The notes under the pieces are model-generated. The model searched no databases and was not told the origin of the DNA. It saw only the letters and a list, made by a program, of their open reading frames with translations. This document shows positions 1 through 11,529 of a stretch of 64,000 nt of DNA, in pieces. A program made the position numbers and the translations under genes. The DNA is from Blasia pusilla (taxonomy: Eukaryota > Marchantiophyta > Marchantiopsida > Blasiales): positions 24,056,001 through 24,120,000 of the forward strand of contig CM114271.1 in NCBI GenBank assembly GCA_050084515.1, written 5' to 3'. Numbering within the stretch: the stretch's first letter is position 1; each line of letters opens with the position of its first letter.

Positions 1-899
1 ACAACAGATTAGAAAGGAACCAAAACCGAGAATGTACACATCAAACCAGTACACTTTCAAGGTCTTTGATCCTCAGGCCACCTAATTTATGGCCCAACAA
101 AACGAATGTGTATGCAGAGAGGTAGGTGGGATCTGCCAGGCAATGCACAAGTTACAGGCCTCCTTTCAAACTCCCGAGTCTGAAAGAGAGTCTCTTTGAA
201 GAGTCATGTCTGTTAGAGAATTCAAGTTGCTAAGGTACCGAGTTCAATGGGGCACCAGTTGTGATATTCACAACCAACGCAGTAAGAGAGTTATCGCATC
301 AAAGGGAAACCAAAATGCCACCATTCATTATTTCTTGTGTCTCCTGAACCAACAGACCTCAAGAATTATGCCAGAGGGATCAGACTCTACGGAGGCAGAT
401 TAAAAATCCAAATTTAGGAGAACAGCTATTCAATTGAACCACAAAACAAATGGGAATCAAAAGACACCCAACTATTTGGCAATGGATATGAGACTTCCAG
501 TCCCTATCTTACCTACCCAAGTACTGCAAATACTTTTATTCCAGGTCCAATGACCCTCTTAGATCCCCGGGGGACAAAAATAAAGTCCTCTTCTTCCTAC
601 CTGGGCATTGAGGTGTTGAGGTGTATATTGGATTATTCCATGAGAATCTGCCCACATGAAAGTCCATGGTCTCATGTGTTCCTGAATTGCCATGATGTCA
701 ATTTTGAAGTATAGTGCTGGCCCTACATAAAGTCTTGCATCCTCACTGGTACATGGAGTGCCACATAGAGTTTTGCTCCCCTTAACCCTTTACATATGCT
801 TCCTGACAAACAGTTATTGATGGATGACATCTGAACTTAGAGTGGAACCACAATTACAACCTAGGAATTGACGAATACTTGCATACTGCCTCCCATCAC
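1..899. other. No gene recognised; probable flank of a LINE remnant
   Basis: Short reading frames only, all closed by frequent stops. The segment leads directly into recognisable LINE reverse transcriptase sequence to the right and may be a more decayed part of the same element, but I see no motif that proves it. Confidence 0.35.
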
Positions 900-2300
900 A
901 ACCCTAACACTGATCCCATCTACAAGAAATCGGAAGGGCACAGGCAGTAGCAAAGTTTATTTATGAAATGACCAACAAACTGTCTGTGTGAAAAGGCTTC
1001 CTCTACGGCTTGCATGAACAGGGCCACAGAGATAGCTTTTGTCATTACAGTTCCTAGAGGAAAAAAAGATTTCTCACAGAAGCATGTTATTGATCAGGTC
1101 TTTGACAGGAAGCCTTCAGAGGAATTCTACTAGCTTTTTACTAGGCATTATGGATGGGCAGAGGCAAAAATGGTAGACAAACACCACTACTTGTCTAATA
1201 AAATCATTGAAAGTAGGCCTTTGATTCTAGATTAAAAGTTCTCCATCATAACCAAAGCTTGAATCAAAGGCACAGATATTTGTATATTCCCTCAGTTGAT
1301 GAGTCAACCAAGGGCTGATCTACTAAGGAAACGTGCAAAGGGTACCAAAAGGTCTCCCACTGCCTACTACACTGTTTGGAATTTACATCTTTACATTGGT
1401 GAGCTTGAAGATGTTGCTTCTGAGGTGGACAGGGAAGCACCAGAATTTGCTCGCAGGGTCCCCATTGCTACTGAATGTAGATGGCTTTGTCTTGACGTCA
1501 AAACCGCAACAAGTCTCCAACTCTACCTCGATAACTCTGGGAGTTGACAATAAATCGGGAATGGAAGTCAATCTGCAAAAAACAAAGGTAGTCATCTTTG
1601 GCTCTCAACTCAAAGCAACAAAGAAGATGTACACCTTCACAATTGGGAAGGCACTGAGGCCTGATGTAATTGAAATGGAGGGAGTGTACATCTACTAAGA
1701 AGTGGATATATCCCATGGTTTAGACTCAACAACCATTGGCATCCAATGGCAGTCACAATAAAGGTACCTCCTGACGTCAGATTGCAGGAGAATTGAAATG
1801 CGATGTGCACTCCAACTCTTCAATACTAAGTACAGACCAACTTTATGGCTCTGAAGTCTGGAGCCACAACTGTGTAACATGGTCAAAAGATTTGATGGGC
1901 CACAACAAACCTTTATGCAACAATGCCTCGGGCATAAGGAAAATGACATATCAGGATTTGGTACCAGGAAAGTTTAGGGAGGTCCAAAAGGAGATTCATG
2001 TTTGGAAAAGATTCGTCATATGATCAAGAACAGCAAACCTAAACACAAGTGTCCAAGAGCTCTAAAGCTTCCAGGGAGAGCACTCTTGCAAGTTCAAAAT
2101 GTAATACAATGACCACAAAGAATAGCTAGGCAATGTGGGTCCACCAATTGAGCTCCTGCCGAGATGTACTGGATCATTTCTAGCACTTCACAAAGTCCAC
2201 ATCTCTACAACGTGGGACACTCTACGAGAACGATACATTATAGGGAATCTGAAAGAGCCAAGGCAGTTAAGAAAAACTGAAATGAAACTACACCTTTGTG
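900..2300 (+). mobile_element. Degenerate LINE (non-LTR) retrotransposon remnant
   Basis: Translation of about 1,340-1,700 contains a damaged reverse transcriptase palm motif (GLPLPTTLFGIYIF, compare KGCPLSPTLFGLYI in the LINE at 21-25.5 kb) and then NKSGMEVNLQKTKVVIFG, which closely matches KSGMEVNLLKTKIIIFD in that second copy. Near 1,840-2,020 the stretch YGSEVWSHN...GIRKMTYQDL matches the other copy's YASEVWGPN...GIRKTTPHDI. The order and strand agree with that element, so the two belong to one LINE family. Many stops and frameshifts separate the blocks, so this copy is dead. Its borders are approximate because only the RT core and the region just after it are recognisable; no endonuclease domain and no 3' tail could be found. 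Confidence 0.75.
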
Positions 2301-3605
2301 ACTGGTGAGATATCAACATACTGAGCTTTTTCTATGGCAGCCCCTATGCTTCCCAACGTGATACAGAGCTAGATTTATGAGTGCCTTCTTAGACTTTCGA
2401 GTATGAATGGAAAAGATAGAAACTGCACAAGCAACATTTTGGAGGATGAAAGGTGTTACCCTATCAAATGCAGATTCCCCAAGAGATTCAGAGGAGCCTT
2501 CTCTGAGTTCTCTCATATGGTGATTTCAAGTCTAGTAGGAACCAACTTCAAATTTTACTAATTTTCTTCCATGGTTCTGGGTGACAACTCTACCCTCCAT
2601 TGCTGCATTTGTCCAGGTCCAGATCTTGAAACCCTAGTATAGGTGTGCAAAATCTAGGCAGCATTATGTGGAGCAGAGACCCACATAGGATCTCTCTGGT
2701 TGAGCTCTGTCCTGTTCTGTTCATATTGTTGCAATACTTCCCAAACTCAAAGTCCCATGGCTAATTTTAGGTCCCCATGATCTGGCCTACCTACGGACAG
2801 CAGATATTTTAAACTCAAATCACAATTGATTTGTTCTCATGTTGCTGCTAGGGAGTGCATTGGCCCACAATGTAGTTTTATCGGAGTTTCCTGCAGGCCG
2901 TCAGAACTTCAGAGCTTGAAAGCTGCCTTCTACATTGAAGGGGCAGGGACTCGGGCAGCCATGCAAGCTATTTTGATATTGAATGGTCAGTGGAATTCGT
3001 ATTTTTCCACTCACAGCAAATTTAGACCAAAATGAGTAACTACACTCTAAATGCGGACCTGGTGACCTACTGAAACTGGAACAGTATTCCTACCTCTCCA
3101 CCCTATGTCAATCAGGACTGTTACAGTTCTTGCTCTGCAACACTCCGAAGTGATGGAGTAACATGCCACTGATATCAATTAGGTCTTCACCAACCCCTGC
3201 AGACCTTAAAAAGTAACATTACAGGAGAGTTTATACATCGTACTTGGCAACTTCCATACTTTCTCATCCTTCACCAACCCCTTTCATTAGTATCATTAAA
3301 TTAGGATACTGGATCTAGAGTGGATGTACAGGCACAATACAGTGGAGACCCTAAAGGCTTCAGAGTAGATAAGAATTTTCCACCATTACCGAAAAGTACA
3401 AGGGAGAAGATAGAGAGCGTAAACAATTTCTTTTCTTAAATAGAAGCTAATACACTTAGCATGATTAATCCATCACAAAGCGAATGTTCCTTGGTACTCC
3501 AGGAAGAAGGGAACTCAAATTAAATTAGCCATCAAAACAACCCCACAGTACATTGTTTGCCAGGAAGGACCATTATGATGAAGGAGGGATAGAGTTCCCA
3601 TTCAC
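2301..3605. other. No coding sequence recognised; lies 3' of the last recognised KMS-like exon
   Basis: If the KMS/VMP1-like gene were intact, its membrane-embedded C-terminal half should follow on the minus strand here. I searched for the expected family blocks (for example the segment around NPLFDLAG) and did not find them. The stretch may be a long intron disturbed by the LINE remnant, or the gene may be truncated. Confidence 0.4.
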
Positions 3606-6023
3606 CTGCACGTGACATAAAATATGGAGGAAGCTCTCCAAGAGCTGTGCCAACACCCCACAGGACAGCTTCCAGCTGTACTTGCAACAGAACAGTGTGA
3701 AGAGGTACCATAAATCGCTCTGACTGGGAAGCCAGAAGAGGATACACTGGAGGTCCTAGTTGTGAGCAATCCTTTAAAACCCACGAGGATGCAAGACCCC
3801 ACTGGGGTGTGTCATAAGGAGCAGATTTGAAGTCAACCCTCCCACACTGTGTTGCTCGCATTGTAAACATTGCAACATGTGGTCCCAAGTACAAAAGAAA
3901 AGTATGCAGACCAGAACCTGCCAGGTATCACAACACAACGAAGTAAAATGTTTCCACATCAGTATCAAGGAAAGTTTCATCTTTAACAGCATCGATGAAT
4001 AAAGATGGACTGTGATTCAAACATTGCAATCAACCTCCTAATAAAACTGGGGATTGGCAGTATACGTGAGATTCTGAAACTACACCCTCCAATTTCTACA
4101 TCTGAATACCAAAACAACCCCTGCCTCAGTGAGGACAGATACATTTCCCCATTCACCATATGCAGCAGTGACACTTTGCTCTGTTTTACACTGCGAGGAC
4201 ATCAATGACTCTAGAGCTCACAATGCTTCACTAAAAGAACCACAGTAGCAAGTTAGGGAGAAGTCAATGAATCCACAACTTTTACTACTCAATTGCAGGA
4301 CAAACTCGGAATGGCAGATACACACCTAAGCCAATTGACGACAACACCCCAAGAGCAATCCACCACACCACATATCGTGCCCATGCCAATGCCTCCTTCA
4401 TGTACTGCTCCACCCACAAATACCGCCGACAAAATAAGTTACAGAACCACTTCAAAAATTCGACTCTCGAAGAATGAACATCATCAGGCAGTGCTGGGTA
4501 ACAGGCAAGCCAAAACCTTTCAAAGTGAGCAGAAAAGCCATGAAAAGGTGTTTCATACAGAGAGAACATCTCGCACAGGCAAAGATTGCAAGACCTCTCA
4601 CTTCACAATAGATAGAGACACGACATGAAAATCTCTTTGAGACCGGAAATGACGAGCTTTTCAGGCACATCAATGGAGGGACAAGAAGTGATGAACTGAA
4701 AAGGAAAAGGGAACTCAATCAGTTCACAAATCCAGTTCACAAATCTACTCTACCCCAGCTCAAGGAAAGGGCCCCACAACCAGAAACAAAGCAGGCTGGT
4801 GAATATCAATTTGGGCTGTCCAAAGATTCTAATGCGAGAAGTCTTGCATCTCAAAGTCCATTGCAATCGAAGTTTTCCTGTTGCACAGATCTTTGATTTT
4901 ACTCCCTTGAAGCCTGACATAGTCGTATCGGGAGAAGAAGGGTTACAGTATTGACACCTAGAAGGGAAGTGATGGTAAAAAGCAGTTTTGTGATGTTAAC
5001 TGGCTCAAACCCAACTTTTGGAGTGGTTCCACCGTAGACGATAACTGCAAGTCATCGGGTACTGAGGGCTCTTGTCACACCCACATGGTGACTGATTGAT
5101 TACACCAAGGCACCATTCCAAAACGATCCATGCAAACCCTCCACACATAAATCACCTAGAACCCCCTCTTCAATGTACTCTCGCTTCTTATAACATCTTC
5201 TCTTTCTATGTCAGAGTATGTACTGAATGCAAAGGTTATTGATACATGGCGTCCATATCAATGACCATATGTGTATACTGTTATCATGTTCATTTCAAAT
5301 TAAGAAACAGCCGACAAGTTCAAGGGTACTTACTAGAATTAGAGTTCACAAATCAAGCTGAAAGATTCAACCATGACATGAATTGTGATCTATTTCTGTA
5401 AAGTAACAACAAAAGGTACAGTTTGCATTTGAATAAGACTTCAGTCCATTACCACACAGGCCCAGGCCATTGGGAGAAGTGTCAAACAGCCAGAAAACTG
5501 GAATCAAGAACAAAATATAGAAGCAGGTAGACAACATAGGGAATAAATGGACATCTTGCACAAACTAGTTAGCACACATCTCTACCGAGGATGCATCTAC
5601 ATGGAAAACAAAAGTCCAGGTCAGTAAATTCGGTAAAGAACGAACATTACTCAGAATTAAAAAGTGCATTACCCATGGACTCTTTCTCTTAGTTCGGTCC
5701 TCTTACTTCCTTTCTCAAGGACACCAATTGGTTTCTTTGTTAATACAAGTGCTTTGTGAGAGTATGGAGAGTCACACCCAATGGACGAGCAAAGGCGGAA
5801 GTGTACTGCACCAGCTTATGCGGACCATCAACCACATAGAGAGTGGTCCCGACCGTGATGCAGAAGAAGGCAATCAAGGAGAATGGCAATCGATGGGCAC
5901 TGGCATGCCTCCATAGACGCCCCACTTGCTGAAACACAGCTATTGTGAAATATTTTAGTGTTGCCAACGGGCGTTTCGTCACCGCGAGACTCTCCAGCTC
6001 CCGCACATGCTCTTTCTTCAATC
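3606..6023 (-). CDS. KMS1: KMS1/VMP1-like membrane protein, N-terminal half (three exons)
   Basis: Plant relative of vacuole membrane protein 1, an ER membrane protein linked to autophagy and the early secretory pathway (family knowledge). Three exons were resolved by splice signals: 5812-6023, 4326-4407 and 3606-3917. The first encodes SGLKKEHVRELESLAVTKR and a hydrophobic segment ending VVDGPHKL. The second encodes VVWWIALGVLSSIGLG. The third continues GLHTFLLYLGPHVAMFT, then TQCGRVDFKSAPYD and GTALGELPPYFMSRA, blocks that are highly conserved in this family. Joining exon 2 to exon 3 gives SSIGLGSGLHTF in frame. The start codon lies in an exon upstream of 6,023 that I could not identify, and everything after ELPPYFMSRA is missing between 3.6 kb and the window edge. 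The gene may be partial or carry a very long intron. Exon frames are open, so recent function is possible. Confidence 0.8.
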
Positions 6024-8449
6024 CTGAAAGCCCACAGAACCATCCAAAGCACATTTCGAATCAATACAGAAGGCCCTACCATATGGCTGCACAAACGCTT
6101 ACAACTCTGGCACAGTTTCGTGTGTTCACAGGTGAAATCAGCCTTAACGTCTCGTGTTATGGTATCTCCAAATGGCTAGCCTTTCTTCTATGTAACGCCC
6201 GCGATTATCGTGTCTCTGCTGCGTAGGACTGAGAACGACGCGACTGGGCAGCATAGCTAGGAAAATTTCTGAAGTTAGAGGAGCAGGGCCAGTTTCAGAG
6301 GGGTTCACATAAAAAGGTCGAGCGTCGTCCCTTATGATCCCCAAAAAGGTGTCAGACAAAAGAGCCATTGTAAAGATCAAAGCCGAGGAATCCATCATAT
6401 CGTGGGACCGTTAATTTTACTTTCTTTCACTTCAGGACTCCTCGAGTGACTGGAGACCGAAGTACACATCTTCGAGCGGAATCGAGATTCTGTGAATGGA
6501 AACCCGGCTTGTCTCTTCCGTCCATGAAGACCTAAGACAAGTTCCCGATCAATAACCTGCATCCCAGAATCTCTATCTGTAGCACGACACAAGACCGGGC
6601 AAGGGCTTCCTCGACTCCGTGACTTTCACATTACCGTGTCCCAAGTAAACCCATGAGATATTGAACTGGAAGCACGTACCGAATACCTGTCATCCATCTA
6701 TCGTGACACTTCCAGACACGGCGACACTCAGTATAAGACGAGGGAAGATCGAAAATCCAAAGTTGGTCCAACCAAAGAGAAGAAGGGACAAGTCCAAGAA
6801 CCGTAGATTGTGCAGCAAATTACGATGTCATACGAACTAACTGCAGAGCTCTGGGCCTCAGACTTCGAAGATCCAGAAGGAACCGGGATGATTCGCTCAT
6901 ATAGAGTCAGAACTATCCAAGCGAATCACTGATCGGCCATCTCTACCGGAATCTGTGACGTTCATCGACAGTAATCTGTATGAATTTCGAGCACCACAAC
7001 ATCAAATGCACTGCACCCTAGGTTGATATCCAAAAACTAAGGCTCAAGAAGAGTAACAAGAGCATACTTCTGATCTGACTGTCCACCGTCAATTGCTCTG
7101 ACGTGGCGGCAGCAACGCTCGTATCCATGTTAGGAAAGACCAATCAGTAACGTCCCCTCCAAAAGTCAGCAACAAAGCCGGAAGGTCTCAAGATCACTCG
7201 CGCATTGTACGTTATTTCGGAGCTTCGCATATAATCCGATGTGAGGAGCGTCCAGGAAAATACGACGGGAAATCAGGGTGGCCGGTACCCGAGAAAAATA
7301 CACAAAAAGGTCACGAAAATGATAGGGGAAATGAACAAAGAAGTCAATCCCTAAACGCTGCAGAGTGGTTCAAAGGGCAGAACTGCCGTCCAATTCGCCA
7401 ATTCTTCCGAGATCAATTGAGCAAATCTGGAAGATCGGCCAAGAATAAGTCGATTCATACAAGTACAGAGATTGACAGCGAGGGCGGGAAAAGGTCAACC
7501 AGATCTAACTAGCACAGAAAATTTCGAATTACGAGTCTCGGGAGGCCATGGTCGATGCGAATTCGGAATGGACGGGGCGAGATGATATAAATTAGGGTTC
7601 GACTTCTTCAGAGACCACCCGAGTGCTCAGCTTTCGTGGTAGGCAAGACGTGTGGGTTCGAAAGAAGGACGAAGAAAGGAATGAACGATGGATGGCCAAC
7701 CACACGACTAAACTCCGCCTGACTCCGCACTGACGACCACAACGCGGAGTACGGCGGACGGCATTACAAAACCCCGCACATCAGCACACCCGCCCTTCCT
7801 TCCAAAGGGATCCTAGCACGGAACCACTACTCCTACTCCTTTCGCTGCACACAAACAACCAACGACTTTCCGTGCCAATAGCTATCTCTCCATGACCCCT
7901 CCGTCCCCACTCTCCGAATCCTCCTCCTAAACCGCGTTCCACGTCCGGGCCCACCCCCGCCTCTCACAAAAGCTCACATCAACACTTAACTGTGCATACT
8001 CCACCTCCTCATTTTGTCGTGCAAATGCACTCTCTCTCTCTCTCTCTCTGTCCGTCTTCTACATGTGTGCATGAACACAGTCCAAAGTGCACTCACTCCA
8101 GTGCGCCCCATTACGTGCGGTAAAGCGGCACCGCTTTACCGCTTTACCGCGCCGCGAACAGCTCCGGCGGACAGTAGTTGTAGTTTGTAGTAGTGTAGCT
8201 CGCCTGAGAACGACGGGCGAGGCGATGTCCGCGGCGGCGACCGTCCGAGCCGGTCTCCGTCGACGGCTCTCCGCCCCGGCCAGCCAGCCGGGAACCGGGA
8301 CTCTTCATCGCCGTCGATGGGAATACCGGTGCGCGGGGAATAGGTGCCGAGAGGAGCTGACGGAACTCTTGGTTGGCGTCTCGAATGGCGACTGGTATAC
8401 TTCGGGAATTCTTTTTCTCACATCAGGGCTTCATAGTCCCTAGCTTTTC
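6024..8449. other. Upstream region of the KMS-like gene; GC-rich toward 7.6-8.4 kb
   Basis: No supported gene. The first exon and promoter of the minus-strand KMS-like gene should lie in the left part. From about 7,600 to 8,450 the sequence becomes GC- and CpG-rich, contains a CT run at 8,030-8,049 and a perfect hairpin at 8,117-8,142. The 118-codon frame at 8,087-8,443 has no recognisable similarity and looks compositional. Confidence 0.4.
8117..8142. repeat. Perfect 12-bp inverted repeat with 2-bp loop
   Basis: GCGGTAAAGCGG, then CA, then CCGCTTTACCGC. The right arm is followed directly by a second GCTTTACCGC, so the motif is partly tandem as well. Confidence 0.9.
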
Positions 8450-11012
8450 TCCATGCGGGTTCACATTTCTTAGTTTCCTATTTATTCATTTTTTAAATTA
8501 ATCATACGAAAGCTATAGCGTGTATGCTATGGGGGATTAAAAAAATCAGGGGAATCTTAAATGGAGAAAATTCATAATTCCCTTTAATAATTCAGGTTTT
8601 AATATTACTCTCCTTACCAATCACGATTCTTATGGTAATCATGATTATTATTTTTAAATACAAAAGATTCCTCTTCCAATTTATATTATTATTTGAGAAT
8701 TCCATTTTGCTAACTCCTTTCCGCTTGACACTTGGGAAATTTGGCCAACAGAAATTTTTAGAATTGATTTAAAATTGAACTTCTAACTTTTGAAAACTAA
8801 TCATGAAAATTAGCTTACATTAGCCCCCCTAGAACGCACTAGATGGACATTAGAATGACTACTTTGTGGCATATGCGTAACCCACTTTGAAAAACCCCAA
8901 AGTGGAGATTATCTCTTTTATTATTGCGCGTCTAGGGTATTGTGAGTGCCAGAACTCGCTATGATGTTCTCCATATGATTCTTTTCTTTTCCTCCCACGT
9001 TACTTTCTTTTCTATGCGCATGCACTAGGCCACTCCCATACAATCCTTATGGTTCGAAAACAATTTGGGTGAAGAAAAATTATAGCAAATCAACCCCCAC
9101 TAATTGAGATTGAAATCCATAGTATTATTGGAGAGTGTGTTCTTGATTTGCAAACACCTCTTTGGTTGACATGTGGCAACCAGGCAGCAAGAAAATGATT
9201 TCCCTTCACTCCTCTGCATGACAACAGCTGCCCACTAGTCTCGATATATTTCAAGGCTACCATTATGACATATCGGCATGGAATTGGACCATCTTTGATT
9301 ATAGTCTCTATAGGCATAGCATGTCCTTAGTATTATCAATTAGGAGATAATGGATTTCGTGCTTGTTTATGTTTCTCTCTCCCTTATGGGTCCCTTGTGA
9401 TAGCAAAGAAAATAAGCTCTATGGAACCCACCTACCTTTAATTATAATATAGTCGAAAACTACTTATGATTGGTAGGATTATGATAAGACCAAAATTCTA
9501 ATACATCTCGAGCCTATGGGAAGCTTCAAAAGAAGAGAAGGGTACTTATATGGTGAGATTTACAGACATCTCTCCTTAGACTTTGAAGAAAAATAGGCCA
9601 CTTACTCAGGGCCAAAATAATTGAACCGTTTGTATGTCCCAATTTCACTGCAGATGTTGCACACAATTTGAATGGATCGACCATTTTAACTTGCTATTTA
9701 ACATGCCCCAAGTTAAAACTTACAACTTAAGAACCTTAATGGCAAGGCATTAAGTATTAAAAAATGCTTATTGTTGTAAGAGGATGCTTTTCTAGTTGCA
9801 ACCATATTATTTACCTGGCAAAAGGCCTAGTACAATTAGTAGTTGTAAATGGCTTCCCTCATCAATGAACATCCATGAGGGCTAAAGGAAGGAGCTTCAA
9901 GTTGTCACACCCATAATTCAAGTCATCAACATGAATGATGAATAAACATCCATGACATGTTTTTCATAAAGTATTTGAAGGACGTTTTTTCTTATAACCA
10001 CAAAGAGGTGCTTTGGATTGGCTCATATGTTTTCCATATATGTATATATTATGAGAAAATTTGGTCATGTCCATTTATAGTCTTGTTCTTGGATATGGAC
10101 CCATGACCATAACAATAAGGCTATTTTTTTAAAAACGTTTCTCAATAAACTTCTATAAATGCGGACCACACAAATCTTGTGAAAACTTGGAGGTATTAGG
10201 CATCTACATATGCTATGATTGAAGGAAGCATAAGAGTGTAGAAAGAGTGTCTAAAACAAATGAGACTTTATCTCAAAAGTAAAGAATGGTGTGTTCCCTT
10301 CTATTTCAGGACTGAGTATATTTTAAAATTATTTCTTAATGGTTGAGTTTTTTTCAACAAATGGATGTAGAGTTCTTTGAGAAGGAAAAGGTGTCAAACA
10401 AACCAAAAAATAAATAAGTGATTATGGGAAAATAGTGGGATCCTTACTACTATTCTTCAAGAAAAATATTCCAAGAGACATATGAGTATTAGGATCAATT
10501 TCTTCCAAGAAACGGATCAGAAAACATGATTTAAAACACCAAACAAGATTAGGAAAATGAACAAGGTGCCCATACAAAGAAAAAACATATTAAAGCATAT
10601 TCTACATAGAGCCACATAATTGATGTGACAAGGATTAGAAAGGTTTTAGGAAATTAAGATTTGAGGAAAGAAAATTTGGTGAACTCATGAATAAGGATAG
10701 TAGGGCCACTCAAAGATCAACCACATAATAAATTGGTTGTCCTTATATGTAAGGGCCACAACTATTGCCATGCCATGGGTGGCAATAGGTGGCGCATGGC
10801 TCGTCCTATGTATCGTTAACTATTATGAATGTAAATGGACTTTGTGACCACCTGTCATATCCCCAACATTGAATTTATCACCTTCCTAAGTTGCCACTTT
10901 CTTGTAAGGTAAATAAAAATACAAGACCCTCACTTTCAAAAAAAAAAAAAAAAACTACAAGACCTTCACTTTAAAGATTTTGAAAAAAACTTGACGTACA
11001 AAAAATTCCTTC
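8450..11012. other. AT-rich intergenic DNA, no gene seen
   Basis: Base composition drops sharply at about 8,450. Only short chance reading frames are present. A run of about 19 A lies at 10,938-10,956, next to a short direct repeat (acaagacc-ttcact), which could be the tail of an old retroposed fragment. Confidence 0.5.
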
Positions 11013-11149
11013 ATGAGGAGGCTCCTTACTCCAAGGAATCACGAAATGTATTATGGGGATGGTGTACCTATTGAATTCACAACTTTGTACAAACTAGAAA
11101 AGACCCAATTATTTCTCCCACTAATTCTCTCCCAATTTCATACCTATGT

Positions 11150-11480
11150 CTCACTTTCTCGAGCTCTCCAAACTTTATTGACAAACAATTCAAACCTCTT
11201 TTCTCTCCCACAAGTCTCAAGAAGGGGCTTTCCTTCTTTGCCTAGAAGGAAAGCCCCTCGTCTCTCCCACAAACTCTCTCACACAAGTCTCAAACTCTCC
11301 AAACTTTCTTCACAAAAATGGACAACCTCTTTTCTCTCCTACAATCTCTCTCACGATTCCACACAAAGTCTCAAACTCTCCAAACTTTCTTGGCAAAGAA
11401 GGAAAGCACCTCTTCTCTCCCACAAACTCTCTAACGATTCCACTTATGTCTCTAATTCGCGAGCTCTCTAAACTCGGTTG
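11150..11480. repeat. Pyrimidine-rich imperfect tandem repeat
   Basis: Units built on CTCAAACTCTCCAAACTTTC and TCTCTCCCACAAACTCTCT recur at least four times with variation. The 152-codon reading frame that crosses it (11,013-11,471) is a by-product of the repeat and translates to low-complexity Leu/Ser/Lys sequence. Confidence 0.7.
11224..11257. repeat. Perfect 14-bp inverted repeat (hairpin)
   Basis: GGGGCTTTCCTTCT at 11,224-11,237, a 6-base loop, then AGAAGGAAAGCCCC at 11,244-11,257. It sits inside the pyrimidine-rich repeat. Confidence 0.9.
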
Positions 11481-11529
11481 AATTCGTTCTCCACAACGGG
11501 TGGTTTTCCACACATCTTCACAAATAACT

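Noticed and set aside
4293-4628. 111-codon plus-strand frame
   Set aside because: It overlaps the KMS-like exon on the opposite strand, which has clear family similarity.
8087-8443. 118-codon frame near a GC-rich island
   Set aside because: Biased Arg/Ala composition over a hairpin; no domain seen.
11013-11471. 152-codon frame
   Set aside because: Produced by the pyrimidine-rich tandem repeat; low-complexity translation.
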